This document shows, piece after piece, positions 52,046 through 59,986 of a stretch of DNA of 64,000 bases (its first letter is position 1; every line of letters begins with the position of its first letter). Source of the stretch: Nonomuraea sediminis (lineage in GTDB: Bacteria; Actinomycetota; Actinomycetes; Streptosporangiales; Streptosporangiaceae); the NCBI RefSeq assembly GCF_018531495.1, contig NZ_JAHDTI010000003.1, forward strand, positions 1 through 64,000, written 5' to 3'. The notes below the pieces were generated by a model, which saw only the letters and a list, made by a program, of their open reading frames with translations, searched no databases and was not told the origin of the DNA. The position numbers were made by a program, and so were the translations under genes.

Positions 52046-53461
52046 TCAGTCATGTCCGACGTCGTGCCGGTCCACCGGCAGCCGTACGGTGAATCTGGCG
52101 CCCTCGGGTCCCGAGGTGACCTCGATGGTGCCGCCGTGCCGCTGCGCGACGATGTCCCTGCTGACGTGCAGCCCGAGCCCGGTGCCCTTGCCGACGTCCT
52201 TGGTGCTGAAGAACGGCTGGAACACCAGCGGCAGCACGTCGTCGGGAATGCCGGGCCCGCTGTCGAGGAACTCCACCACCGCGTGGTCGCCCTCCAGCCG
52301 GGTGCTGATCGTCAGCTCGCCGCGGCCGCCCATGGCGTCCACCGCGTTGTCGATGAGGTTCGTCCAGACCTGGTGGAGCTCGCCGGGGAACACCTTCAGG
52401 TACGGCAGGCCACCGAAGTCCCGGTGCACCCGCACGTCGCGCAGCCGCGGCGCCATCAGCGCCAGCGTGGCCTCCAGCCCCTCGCGCAGGTCGACGTCCT
52501 GTTCGGGGGCGCGGTCAAGATTGGTGTAGGTGGCGATGCGGCGCACCAGCTCGACGACGCGCTGCCCGGCCTCGGCGGACTCCTCGGCCAGCGCCCCGGT
52601 CCGCAGCGCGTACGCCAGGTGTGTCAGGGCGGCAGTCAGGGCCTCGGGCCGCACGCCCGCGGCCAGCTCGTCGAGCAGGGCCTTGCCGGCGCCCCGCTCG
52701 GCCAGCACCTCGTCCAGGTCGTCCGGCGGTCCCTCGTCGAGGTCGTGGTCGGCGAGCCAGTCGGCCACCTCGTCCACGGCCTCGGCGGCGGCGAGGGGAT
52801 CCAGGCGGCGCCTGGTGCACAGCCGGTCCTGGATCCCGTCGAGCACCTGGAGCTCGGCGTCGGTGGCCAGGCGGCCCCAGTCCCGTGCGGCGGCGGCCAG
52901 CCCTGGGACGCCCGCCCGCAGGTCGCCGGCCGCCCGCAGCGCCGCGGCGGCCGGGTTGTTGAGCTCGTGCGCCAGCCCGGCCGCCACCCGGCCGAGCCCC
53001 TGGAGCATGCGGCTGCGCCCGGCCTGCCGTTCCATCGCGTTGATGCGCTCGGCCAGCACGGGCAGCAGCACCCTGCTCACCTGCGGGCAGCGTTCCAGCA
53101 TGTCGAAGAAGGCCGCCCGGTCGTAGCACATGACCTGCGCGGATCCGACGGCCAGCGCGGTGGCCAGGTACTCGCCGCCGGTCAGCAGCGGCAGCTCGCC
53201 GGTGAAGCTGTGCTCGAGCCGCTGCCCCCCGTGCCTGGCCAGCACCTCCTGGCGCCCGTCGAGCAGCTTGGTGATCACGATCTCGCCGCGGAAGAGCACG
53301 AAGAAGCCGTCGGCCTGCTCACCCTCGCGGAACAGCGGCTCGCCGTCGCCCAGCTCCCGCAGGGTGCCGGCGCCGGCGAGCCAGCCGAGCTGTTCAGGTG
53401 TCAGTTCGGCGAACAGCTCCATCCCGCGAAGCCGGTCGTTCACCCATGGGGCAACAGACAC
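52046..53461 (-). CDS. Histidine kinase with N-terminal cyclic-nucleotide-binding domain
   Basis: 471 residues, soluble. cNMP-binding fold at about 15-135 (LFAELTPEQLGWLAGAG, EPLFREGEQADGFFVLFRG, GELPLLTGGEYLATALA). HisKA: GRVAAGLAHELNNPAAAAL with phospho-His in HELNNP. HATPase: LHQVWTNLIDNAVDAMGG (N-box), FLDSGPGIPDD and FFSTKDVGKGTGLGLHV. No response regulator gene is adjacent. GTG 53461 with GGAGG close upstream; it overlaps the end of the transposase-like gene by 22 bases, so it is probably co-transcribed with it. Confidence 0.9.
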   Translation of the reverse strand: MSVAPWVNDRLRGMELFAELTPEQLGWLAGAGTLRELGDGEPLFREGEQADGFFVLFRGEIVITKLLDGRQEVLARHGGQRLEHSFTGELPLLTGGEYLATALAVGSAQVMCYDRAAFFDMLERCPQVSRVLLPVLAERINAMERQAGRSRMLQGLGRVAAGLAHELNNPAAAALRAAGDLRAGVPGLAAAARDWGRLATDAELQVLDGIQDRLCTRRRLDPLAAAEAVDEVADWLADHDLDEGPPDDLDEVLAERGAGKALLDELAAGVRPEALTAALTHLAYALRTGALAEESAEAGQRVVELVRRIATYTNLDRAPEQDVDLREGLEATLALMAPRLRDVRVHRDFGGLPYLKVFPGELHQVWTNLIDNAVDAMGGRGELTISTRLEGDHAVVEFLDSGPGIPDDVLPLVFQPFFSTKDVGKGTGLGLHVSRDIVAQRHGGTIEVTSGPEGARFTVRLPVDRHDVGHD

Positions 53462-54666
53462 AGGTCCTCCGCGCTCTCTCCCTCGAGCCTGCGCAGCAGG
53501 CGGTAGGCATGCGCCACGGACACGAGCGTGACATGGTGATGCCAGCCTTGGAAGGAACGTCCCTCGAAGTGCTGCAGACCCGACTCGCCCGCCGCGCCCA
53601 GCTCGGCCAGCGCCCTGTTGCGCAGGCCCACCAGTCCGGCCAGGTCGGGCACCCGGTTGCGGCCCACGTCGGTCAGCCAGATGGGCCGGGTGCCGGTCCT
53701 GACGGCGCCCTGCTGCCGGTGCTCGCGCGAGCGCGCCGCCCCGTCGGCCGCGTGCCGCTCGGGCGTGCGGGTGGGCCGTGCCGCGCCGTGCTCGGGGGTG
53801 CGGGGCAGGCCCTGGCGTCCCGCGCCCCGCGCCACGGCGTCGTGCGGCCGGGCCGTACCCGGGCCGTAGGCGCCTCTCAGCGCCGGGCGCAGGCCGCGGC
53901 CCTGGATCGCGTAGAGGCGGGGCCTGATCGGCTCGAGCAGCGGGCGCGCGGGCAGGCCTGGCGCCATCGCCGGCAGCGCGTTCTGCGCGACCCGCACCAG
54001 GTACGGCAGGCCGCGCTCGGCCAGGCCCGCGATGAGGGGCTCGACCCCGGGCGTCGAGCGGGCGTCCACCACGATGGGCGCGGGCGGCAGGCCCCAGTCG
54101 ATCACCATCTCGTCGATGGCGTCGAGCAGGTGTCTCCAGCGCGGCCTGCAGCGTTCCTGCGCCGGGACGCGGGTCCTGCTGCGCAGGCCGTCGTCGTCGT
54201 CCCAGGAGCGCGGCAGCATGAGCCGCCAGTTGACCGGGCATCCCCCGTCCTCGCCGACCAGGACCACGGCCAGCCCGAGCTGGCAGTTGATGACCCGGCC
54301 CGCGGAGTGGACGAACTGCCGCTCGACCCCGACGGACTTGGAGCCGTTCTTGGGGAAGACCACCTCCTCCAGCACCCAGGCCTTGGGCCGGATGGCCTGG
54401 ACGAGGAGCTGGGCGAGGCGTTGGCGTACCGGGCCCCAGTCCCACGGACTCTGGTTGACGAACTGCTGCAGGCACTGGTCGACGGGCCGCCCGACGACGT
54501 GGTCGGAGATGCGGCGGATGGACTTGCGGCCCGGTACCGAGACCAGGCCCTGGACGTATACCTCGCCCCATCGGCGCTGGTCCGAGCGGAGGAAGGAGGC
54601 GAACAGGTCTTCGCAGAGAGGAGTGAGCCAGGTTCCGTCAGCATACAAGTCCGCGAGAATCGCCAT
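53440..54666 (-). CDS. Degenerate IS701-like transposase, probably domesticated
   Basis: 408 residues. CEDLFASFLRSDQRRWGEVY, VQGLVSVPGRKSIRRIS, QQFVNQSPWDWGPVRQRLA and FPKNGSKSVGVERQFV follow the IS701 DDE_5 transposase pattern. Where active members read LDDTGFPKKG, this one has LEEVVFPKNG, losing the first catalytic Asp. A later Asp remains in VVDARSTPG. Residues about 270-340 are Arg/Ala/Pro low complexity. No terminal inverted repeats were seen on either side. It is intact as a reading frame and overlaps the kinase gene, so it may now serve as a DNA-binding protein. Confidence 0.75.
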   Translation of the reverse strand: MAILADLYADGTWLTPLCEDLFASFLRSDQRRWGEVYVQGLVSVPGRKSIRRISDHVVGRPVDQCLQQFVNQSPWDWGPVRQRLAQLLVQAIRPKAWVLEEVVFPKNGSKSVGVERQFVHSAGRVINCQLGLAVVLVGEDGGCPVNWRLMLPRSWDDDDGLRSRTRVPAQERCRPRWRHLLDAIDEMVIDWGLPPAPIVVDARSTPGVEPLIAGLAERGLPYLVRVAQNALPAMAPGLPARPLLEPIRPRLYAIQGRGLRPALRGAYGPGTARPHDAVARGAGRQGLPRTPEHGAARPTRTPERHAADGAARSREHRQQGAVRTGTRPIWLTDVGRNRVPDLAGLVGLRNRALAELGAAGESGLQHFEGRSFQGWHHHVTLVSVAHAYRLLRRLEGESAEDLCLLPHG

Positions 54667-54745
54667 AACGCCGCCCCTATATATCCGGAAATATCCAATT
54701 TCTAATTATTCGAATACCCGGGGCGAGTAACAGGAGGCGTTTATC

Positions 54746-54781
54746 GTGGCACCGCCACTTCTATCTATGACATCCAGGTGA
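54746..54781 (+). CDS. Possible 11-residue peptide ORF
   Basis: AGGAGG at 54732-54737 lies 8 bases before GTG 54746, which opens MAPPLLSMTSR and a TGA. It is followed 15 bases later by the hairpin at 54796. The ribosome site is as good as any in the window, but nothing is encoded downstream on this strand. It may be chance. Confidence 0.25.
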   Translation: MAPPLLSMTSR

Positions 54782-54795
54782 ACAGGCAGCGAGCA

Positions 54796-54829
54796 GCAGC
54801 CGCCCTCCGAATACCCGGGGGGCGGCTGC
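54796..54829. terminator. Hairpin downstream of the GMC oxidoreductase operon
   Basis: GCAGCCGCCC (54796-54805) pairs perfectly with GGGCGGCTGC (54820-54829) around a 14-base loop. It follows the minus-strand GMC gene stop (54842) by 12 bases. The loop sequence CGAATACCCGGG recurs at 54710-54721. Confidence 0.75.
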
Positions 54830-54841
54830 CGCTTATTCGAT

Positions 54842-56416
54842 TCATCCGGTGATTAACTCAGCGGCCCTTTCGGCGATCATCACGATCGTGGTGTGCGGGT
54901 GCGCGCTGACCAGCGACGGCATGATCGAGCCGTCGGCCACGCGCAGCCCGTCCACGCCGCGCACGCGCAGCTCCGGGTCGACGACGGCGTGCGCGTCGGT
55001 GCCCATCCGGCAGGAGCCCGCGAAGTGGTAGTAGGAGCCGGTGTTGGCCTTGACCCAGGCCCGCAGGTCGTCCCTGGTGGCCACCTCGGGGCCCGGCGCG
55101 ACCTCGGCGAGCTTCCACTCCTCGGCGAAGGACCTGGTGCGGTAGATGTCCCTGGCGATCTCCACGGCCGTGACCGTGCGTTCCAGGTCGACGGGATCGT
55201 CGAAGTAGCCGGCGTTGATGCGCGGGTAGGCTCCCGGGTCCGCGCTCGCCAGCCGTACCGATCCTCGTGAGACGGGGCGGACGAGGCCCGTCAGGCTGAG
55301 GATCACGTGCGGGTCGACCAGTTCGGTGACGTCGGCGACCGGCTGGCCCGTCTGGACGCGGCGGATCACGTTGGCGAAGAACTTCTCGCCGAACGGCGCC
55401 CGGTGCACCAGGCAGATCTCCAGGTCGGGCACGGGCAGGCCGGGTTCGGAGCCGCAGAACAGCGCGACCTCGGTGACGTTGCCGCGCGGATCCTCGCCCG
55501 GCCGGTCGAGATAGCCGATCGGCCCGATGACCAGCGGATGGTCGTGGAAGTTGGCGCCCACGCCCGGCAGGTCGGCCCGCACGCCGATGCCGAACTCGGC
55601 CAGTTGCTCCGGCGGCCCGAGCCCGGACAGCAGCAGCAGCTTGGGCGACTGGATCGCGCCCGCGCACACGACGACCTCGCCCTCGGCCCGTGCCGTGCGC
55701 GTCTGGCCGTCCTTGCGGTACTCCACGCCCACGCACCGGTCGCCCTCGAACAGCAGCCGCGTCGCGGGCGCCCCGTCGAGCGCGGTGAGGTTGGGCCGCA
55801 CCAGGGCGGGGTCGAGGTAGGCCTCGCGGGCGCCGTGTCGCAGCCCGTCCTTGATGTTGACGTGGTGCCACCCGGCGCCGAACAGCCCGGCGTTGAAGTC
55901 GTCCAGCCGCGGATGGCCGAGCTCCACGCAGGCGTCGATGAACGTCCGCGACACCGGGTTGCCCGTGTCGGCCGCGTCGGCGACGGTCAGCGGGCCGCCC
56001 TTGCCGCCGAGCGGGTTGTGCCCGTCCTGCTGGTCCTCCAGCCTCTGCAGGTACGGCAGGACGTCACGGAAGGCCCATCCCGGGCAGCCGTGGTAGGCCC
56101 AGTCGTCGTAGTCCTGGGGGCGGCCCCAGGTGTGCATCATGTGGTAGACGTTCGAGGTGCCGCCCAGGCCGCGGCCGGCCGCCGAGTAGACCTGGGTGCC
56201 GCCCAGTCCGGGCTGCGGCTCGCTCATGTAGGCCCAGTCCAGCTCGGTGAGCAGCACCTCGTTCCACCGGTGCGGCGTCCTGACCGCGTCGGTGACCTTG
56301 GCGTCGCCCGCCTCGAGCAGGAGCACGGTGGCGTCGGGGTCCTGGCTGAGCCGGGCGGCCAGCACGGAGCCAGCGGCGCCCGCCCCGATGACGATGTAGC
56401 GGTAGGTGTCGGCCAC
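54842..56416 (-). CDS. GMC-family FAD oxidoreductase (first)
   Basis: About 524 residues. FAD site IVIGAGAAGSVLAARLS, GMC signature 1 region GRGLGGTSNVYHMMHTWG, signature 2 CAGAIQSPKLLLLSGLG, and C-terminal YYHFAGSCRMGTD plus SAHPHTTIVMIAERAAELI with the catalytic His pair. It oxidises an alcohol with FAD (choline dehydrogenase/PEG dehydrogenase type). GTG 56416 has AAGGAG 7 bases upstream; GTG 56431 is in frame and overlaps the upstream stop. A paralogue of the gene at 56428. Confidence 0.88.
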   Translation of the reverse strand: MADTYRYIVIGAGAAGSVLAARLSQDPDATVLLLEAGDAKVTDAVRTPHRWNEVLLTELDWAYMSEPQPGLGGTQVYSAAGRGLGGTSNVYHMMHTWGRPQDYDDWAYHGCPGWAFRDVLPYLQRLEDQQDGHNPLGGKGGPLTVADAADTGNPVSRTFIDACVELGHPRLDDFNAGLFGAGWHHVNIKDGLRHGAREAYLDPALVRPNLTALDGAPATRLLFEGDRCVGVEYRKDGQTRTARAEGEVVVCAGAIQSPKLLLLSGLGPPEQLAEFGIGVRADLPGVGANFHDHPLVIGPIGYLDRPGEDPRGNVTEVALFCGSEPGLPVPDLEICLVHRAPFGEKFFANVIRRVQTGQPVADVTELVDPHVILSLTGLVRPVSRGSVRLASADPGAYPRINAGYFDDPVDLERTVTAVEIARDIYRTRSFAEEWKLAEVAPGPEVATRDDLRAWVKANTGSYYHFAGSCRMGTDAHAVVDPELRVRGVDGLRVADGSIMPSLVSAHPHTTIVMIAERAAELITG

Positions 56417-56427
56417 GGCCTGCTCCT

Positions 56428-57921
56428 TCACGCGATCAGGTCCGCCGCGCGCTCCCCGATCATCATGGTGGCGGCGGCGGTGTTGCCTGCGGGGATGGTC
56501 GGCATGATCGAGGCGTCGGCCACGCGCAGCCGTTCGATGCCGTGCACGCGCAGCTCGGGGTCGACGACCGCCATGAGGTCGCGGCCCATCCGGCAGGTGC
56601 CCACCGGGTGCCAGACCGTGGTCGCGGTGGCCCGCACGTACGCGCGCAGGTCCGCGCTGCGTCCGGGCGCGCTCTCACGGTCGCGGAACGGCGACAGCGC
56701 GGCGGTGTGCGCCAGTTCCCTCGACAGGTCGATCCCGCGCACGAGCGTCTCCAGGTCGGCCTCGTTCTCCAGGTAGCGGGGATCGACGCGCGGCAGGTCG
56801 GCGGGATCGGTGGATCTCAGCGTGAGGGTTCCCCTGCTGCGCGGCCGTACCAGGACGGGGGCGAAGGTGAAGACGGGACCGTCGACGCGGTAGGCGTCCT
56901 CGACGAACTGCACGGGTCCGAACAGCAGCTGCAGGTCGGGGTCGGCGGGCGGGAACAGGCCCGCCTCGGCCAGCAGCTCGGGCTGCGGCAGGTCGACCGA
57001 GGCCGCGTAGGCCACGCCGAGGATCAGATGGTCGTGCAGGTTCGCGCCCACCCCCGGCAGGTCGTCGGCGACCTCGATGCCCAGGTCGCGCAGGTGCTCC
57101 TCCGGGCCGATGCCCGACAGCATGAGCAGCTTCGGCGTGGCCAGCGCGCCGCCGGACAGGATCACCTCGGCGCTCGCCTCGGCGCGGTGCAGCCTGCCGT
57201 TCCTGACGTACTCCACGCCCGTGGCCGTCGAGCCGGCGAGCAGCACCCGGGTGGCGCGGGCGCCCGTCTCCACGGTCAGCCGGGGATGGCCGATGAGCGG
57301 CTCCAGGTAGGCGACCGAGCTGCTCGACCGCTCGTTGTCCTTGGTCCTGGTCGACTGGTAGAAGAACGCGCCCTCCTGCCGGTAGCCGTTGTAGTCCCAG
57401 TCGTCCCCGCCGGGGAAGCCGAGCTCGAGCGCCGCCTGGATGAACGCCTTCGACACCGCCGACGGGCTCGTCACGCGCGAGACCTTGACCGGTCCGCCGG
57501 CGCCGCGGAAGTGGTCGGCGCCTTCCTCGTAGTCCTCGGCGCGCTTGAAGCACGGCAGCACCTCGTCGTACGACCAGCCCTCGTTGCCCAGTTCGGCCCA
57601 GTGGTCGTAGTCGCGCCGGTTGCCCCGCACGTACAGCATCGCGTTGACCGACGTGCCGCCGCCCAGCACGCGGCCCTGCGGCAGCGCGATGGACCGGCCG
57701 TCCAGCCCGGGCTGCGGCTCGGTCATGTGCGTCCAGGTGACGTCCGCGTCGCCCCACAGGGAGATCATGGACGGGATGTCGGTGCGCCTGATGGCCTCCC
57801 TGTCGGCGGGGCCGCCCGCCTCGAGCAGCAGCACCGTGGCCTGGGTGCGTTCGATCAGCCTGGCGGCCACCACGGCGCCCGCCGCGCCGGAGCCGACGAC
57901 CACGTAGTCGTAGCCTGCCAT
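56428..57921 (-). CDS. GMC-family FAD oxidoreductase (second)
   Basis: 497 residues. YVVVGSGAAGAVVAARLIE, GRVLGGGTSVNAMLYVRGN, LSGGALATPKLLMLSGIG, and C-terminal TVWHPVGTCRMGRD with IPAGNTAAATMMIGERAADLI, the His/Asn pair of choline dehydrogenase-like enzymes. The other GMC protein has a His in that second position, so the two may have different substrates. ATG 57921 overlaps the EthD stop (TGATG). Confidence 0.9.
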   Translation of the reverse strand: MAGYDYVVVGSGAAGAVVAARLIERTQATVLLLEAGGPADREAIRRTDIPSMISLWGDADVTWTHMTEPQPGLDGRSIALPQGRVLGGGTSVNAMLYVRGNRRDYDHWAELGNEGWSYDEVLPCFKRAEDYEEGADHFRGAGGPVKVSRVTSPSAVSKAFIQAALELGFPGGDDWDYNGYRQEGAFFYQSTRTKDNERSSSSVAYLEPLIGHPRLTVETGARATRVLLAGSTATGVEYVRNGRLHRAEASAEVILSGGALATPKLLMLSGIGPEEHLRDLGIEVADDLPGVGANLHDHLILGVAYAASVDLPQPELLAEAGLFPPADPDLQLLFGPVQFVEDAYRVDGPVFTFAPVLVRPRSRGTLTLRSTDPADLPRVDPRYLENEADLETLVRGIDLSRELAHTAALSPFRDRESAPGRSADLRAYVRATATTVWHPVGTCRMGRDLMAVVDPELRVHGIERLRVADASIMPTIPAGNTAAATMMIGERAADLIA

Positions 57922-58607
57922 CAGCGGGCCTCCGGTCCGATGACCCAGTTCTCGGTCACGACCATCCGGTGGATGTAGCGGGGCTCGACGAAAGCGTGCA
58001 GGTCCTCCTGCGCCTTGGCGAACTCGGCCGAGGCCAGCGCCGCCGTCAGCGCCTCACGGTCGTCGAACCAGAGCTGGAAGGCGGCGTCGAGGACCGCCTC
58101 GCCGATGCCGTAGAAGCCGTCGCGGGTGTGGCACTGCAGGTAGCGACGCAGGCCCGGCACCTTTCTGACGAGCTCGGCGTGCGTGTCGAGCGCACGGGCG
58201 CGGAAGTCCTCGAGCGGCAATCCCTCCTTCCGCTTGACCAGCACGATCAGCTTCACGCCCTCGGCGTCCTCGGGGCCCTGGACCAGCTCGTGGGCGTCGG
58301 TGTCGAGCACCACCGTGCGCCAGAACGCCGCCCACGTCGGCTCGTCGCGGCGCGCGCCCTCCAGGAACTCCGGCGTCTGCAGGGACTCCAGCTGCTCCTG
58401 CTCGTTGCGCAGCCAGATCTCGGCCACGCCGCTCCACAGAGGCTCGCCCTCGTCCTCGAAGAACGGGATCCTGGTGTCGATGAGGTATCTCCTGATCTGC
58501 GGAATCTTGCTCGCGTACTTGATGGCGTGCACGTTCAGCCAGTACTGCTGGAATTCCCGCTCGGTCATTCCCGGCCTCGGTGCCGCGAAGATGAGTTGAT
58601 GGATCAC
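57921..58607 (-). CDS. Protein with two EthD (dimeric alpha/beta barrel) domains
   Basis: 228 residues: IHQLIFAAPRPGMTEREFQQYW plus HAIKYASKIPQIRRYLID in the first half, and KLIVLVKRKEGLPLEDFRA plus LVRKVPGLRRYLQC in the second, a duplicated ferredoxin-like barrel. EthD proteins accompany oxidative degradation of ethers and cyclase-like steps in polyketide work. First gene of a three-gene operon with the GMC oxidoreductases, which suggests a pathway for an alcohol or ether substrate. Confidence 0.82.
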   Translation of the reverse strand: MIHQLIFAAPRPGMTEREFQQYWLNVHAIKYASKIPQIRRYLIDTRIPFFEDEGEPLWSGVAEIWLRNEQEQLESLQTPEFLEGARRDEPTWAAFWRTVVLDTDAHELVQGPEDAEGVKLIVLVKRKEGLPLEDFRARALDTHAELVRKVPGLRRYLQCHTRDGFYGIGEAVLDAAFQLWFDDREALTAALASAEFAKAQEDLHAFVEPRYIHRMVVTENWVIGPEAR

Positions 58608-58804
58608 CGCATACCTCCGTCACAGCCGGCGTGGACTCCGACGCTAGGAGCGCGCGATCTGCCCGAGAAGCGCCCGCCGGGGTCGCGCGCGGACAAAGTC
58701 AAGTCGGCGCGGCTACTTGGCCAGGTCCCTCGTTCCTGAAGAAAGATCGCGCGGACTCACAGGAAGTCCGTAGGATTCCTTCAGACAACCGGAAAGGCGG
58801 CGTG

Positions 58805-59614
58805 ATGGCCGAGGACGAGCGCGCTCCGGCGGGGATCGACCCCACCGTGCCGAGCGTGGCCCGCATGTACGACTACTACCTCGGCGGGAAGGACAACTTC
58901 GCCTCAGACCGGGAAGCGGCCGAGAAGATCATCGAGCTGGTCCCGAGCATCAAGGACATCGCCAAGGACAACAGGGAGTTCCTGATCCGCGTCGTCCGCA
59001 CCCTGGCCGCGAACGGGATCCGGCAGTTCGTCGACATCGGCACCGGGCTGCCGACGCAGCAGAACGTGCACCAGGTGGCGCTCGACGCGGCGCCCGGCGC
59101 CCGGATCGTCTACGTGGACAACGACCCGATCGTGCTCGTCCACGCCCGGGCGCTGCTGACGGACAATCCCCAGACGATCGTCGTCAACGCCGACATGCAC
59201 GATCCGAAGGGCATCGTCCAGCATCCCGTGCTGCGCTCGCACATCGACTTCAGCCGGCCCGTCGCCCTGCTGCTCTTCGCGATCCTGCACTTCGTGCCCG
59301 ACCAGGAGGAGGCCGCCTCGATCGTCACCGCGCTGCGGGAACCGCTCGTCCCTGGGAGCTACGTGGCCGTCTCGCACAGCTACGCGGGCAGCCTCACCCA
59401 GGACACGATCCAGCGCGGTCAGTCGGTCTACCGCGCGGCCACGCCCGGCTCGATCACGCCCCGCGGGCGGGAGCAGGTCGGCTCGCTCTTCGACGGGCTC
59501 GAACTCGAGTCGCCCGGGATCGTGCCCGTGCAGGCGTGGCGCCCGGACTGGCACGACATCCAGCCTGACTTCACCCTTCCCGGGCTCCTCGGCGGCCTCG
59601 CCCGCGTCCCATAG
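58805..59614 (+). CDS. Actinobacterial SAM-dependent methyltransferase (PF04672 type)
   Basis: 269 residues. IDPTVPSVARMYDYYLGGKDNFASDRE is the family hallmark, quoted here as PSVARMYDYYLGGKDNF. FVDIGTGLPTQQNVHQVA is motif I, VYVDNDPIVLVHARALL motif II, and LLLFAILHFVPD the post-motif. The family is abundant in actinomycetes but has no assigned substrate. ATG 58805 is used; the GTG just before it is in frame. A TAGGAT at 58773-58778 may be a -10 box. Confidence 0.88.
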   Translation: MAEDERAPAGIDPTVPSVARMYDYYLGGKDNFASDREAAEKIIELVPSIKDIAKDNREFLIRVVRTLAANGIRQFVDIGTGLPTQQNVHQVALDAAPGARIVYVDNDPIVLVHARALLTDNPQTIVVNADMHDPKGIVQHPVLRSHIDFSRPVALLLFAILHFVPDQEEAASIVTALREPLVPGSYVAVSHSYAGSLTQDTIQRGQSVYRAATPGSITPRGREQVGSLFDGLELESPGIVPVQAWRPDWHDIQPDFTLPGLLGGLARVP

Positions 59615-59637
59615 TTCCTTCAGGTAGTTCCTTCAGG
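59612..59637. repeat. 13-bp perfect tandem duplication at the methyltransferase stop
   Basis: TAGTTCCTTCAGG occurs twice in a row (59612-59624, 59625-59637); the first copy includes the TAG stop. TTCCTTCAG also occurs upstream of the gene at about 58778-58786. Confidence 0.8.
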
Positions 59638-59752
59638 CCGCCGCTCATCTCGACCACGTCTTACCGGACCGGGGCGTGGAGTGCCGTGGGGCGGTCAGGG
59701 CGCCCGGCCGGGTTGCGTTGCGGCCTGCCGTACGGCTTGAGCAGGGGGCATG

Positions 59753-59809
59753 AAAAATCCCGGGCGGTGGGGTCCGATGCGCACGCGTCGGCGAGGGCCA
59801 CCGCCCGGG
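59753..59809 (-). terminator. Minus-strand terminator without a known gene
   Basis: CCCGGGCGGTGG (59759-59770) pairs perfectly with CCACCGCCCGGG (59798-59809); an inner CCGA/TCGG stem is possible. Read on the minus strand it is followed by ATTTTTC, so it ends leftward transcription. No recognised minus-strand gene leads into it. Confidence 0.65.
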
Positions 59810-59835
59810 CCCGGGGGGCATCGAGGTCGAAGGAC

Positions 59836-59860
59836 CGGATAACGGCGCAGATGTTATCCG
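59836..59860. promoter_or_regulatory. CGGATAAC-N9-GTTATCCG inverted repeat
   Basis: Perfect 8-bp arms (59836-59843 and 59853-59860). It lies about 130 bases before the XRE-DUF5753 start and could be an operator or an RNA hairpin. Confidence 0.45.
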
Positions 59861-59986
59861 CCCCCCACGAGGCGTTCGACCTACTCATATCCTGCCTTGC
59901 GGCCATTGCATGTTCAAGTGCAGATGCAATTGCAGAGCGACCCATTGCGCCATAATTACCGCGACTTGGGGCGCCGACCTAGCACA

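Larger units (their letters stand above)
59753..59960 (-). ncRNA. Possible small RNA or tiny mRNA divergent from the XRE gene
   Basis: The stretch 59638-59986 has no recognisable gene. The terminator at 59753-59809 needs a minus-strand transcript, which could start in the AT-richer region around 59900-59960 just upstream of the XRE gene. The transcript would hold the CGGATAAC hairpin. A weak minus-strand frame (59661-59945) reads through the terminator and looks non-coding. Confidence 0.25.

Noticed and set aside
53440..54666. A complete, mobile IS701 insertion sequence
   Set aside because: No terminal inverted repeats or target duplication could be found, and the first catalytic Asp motif is changed to LEE, so it is listed as a transposase-like gene only.
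59661..59945. A 94-codon minus-strand frame
   Set aside because: It reads through a perfect terminator hairpin, has no ribosome site or family signal, and ends in Arg/Pro-rich sequence.
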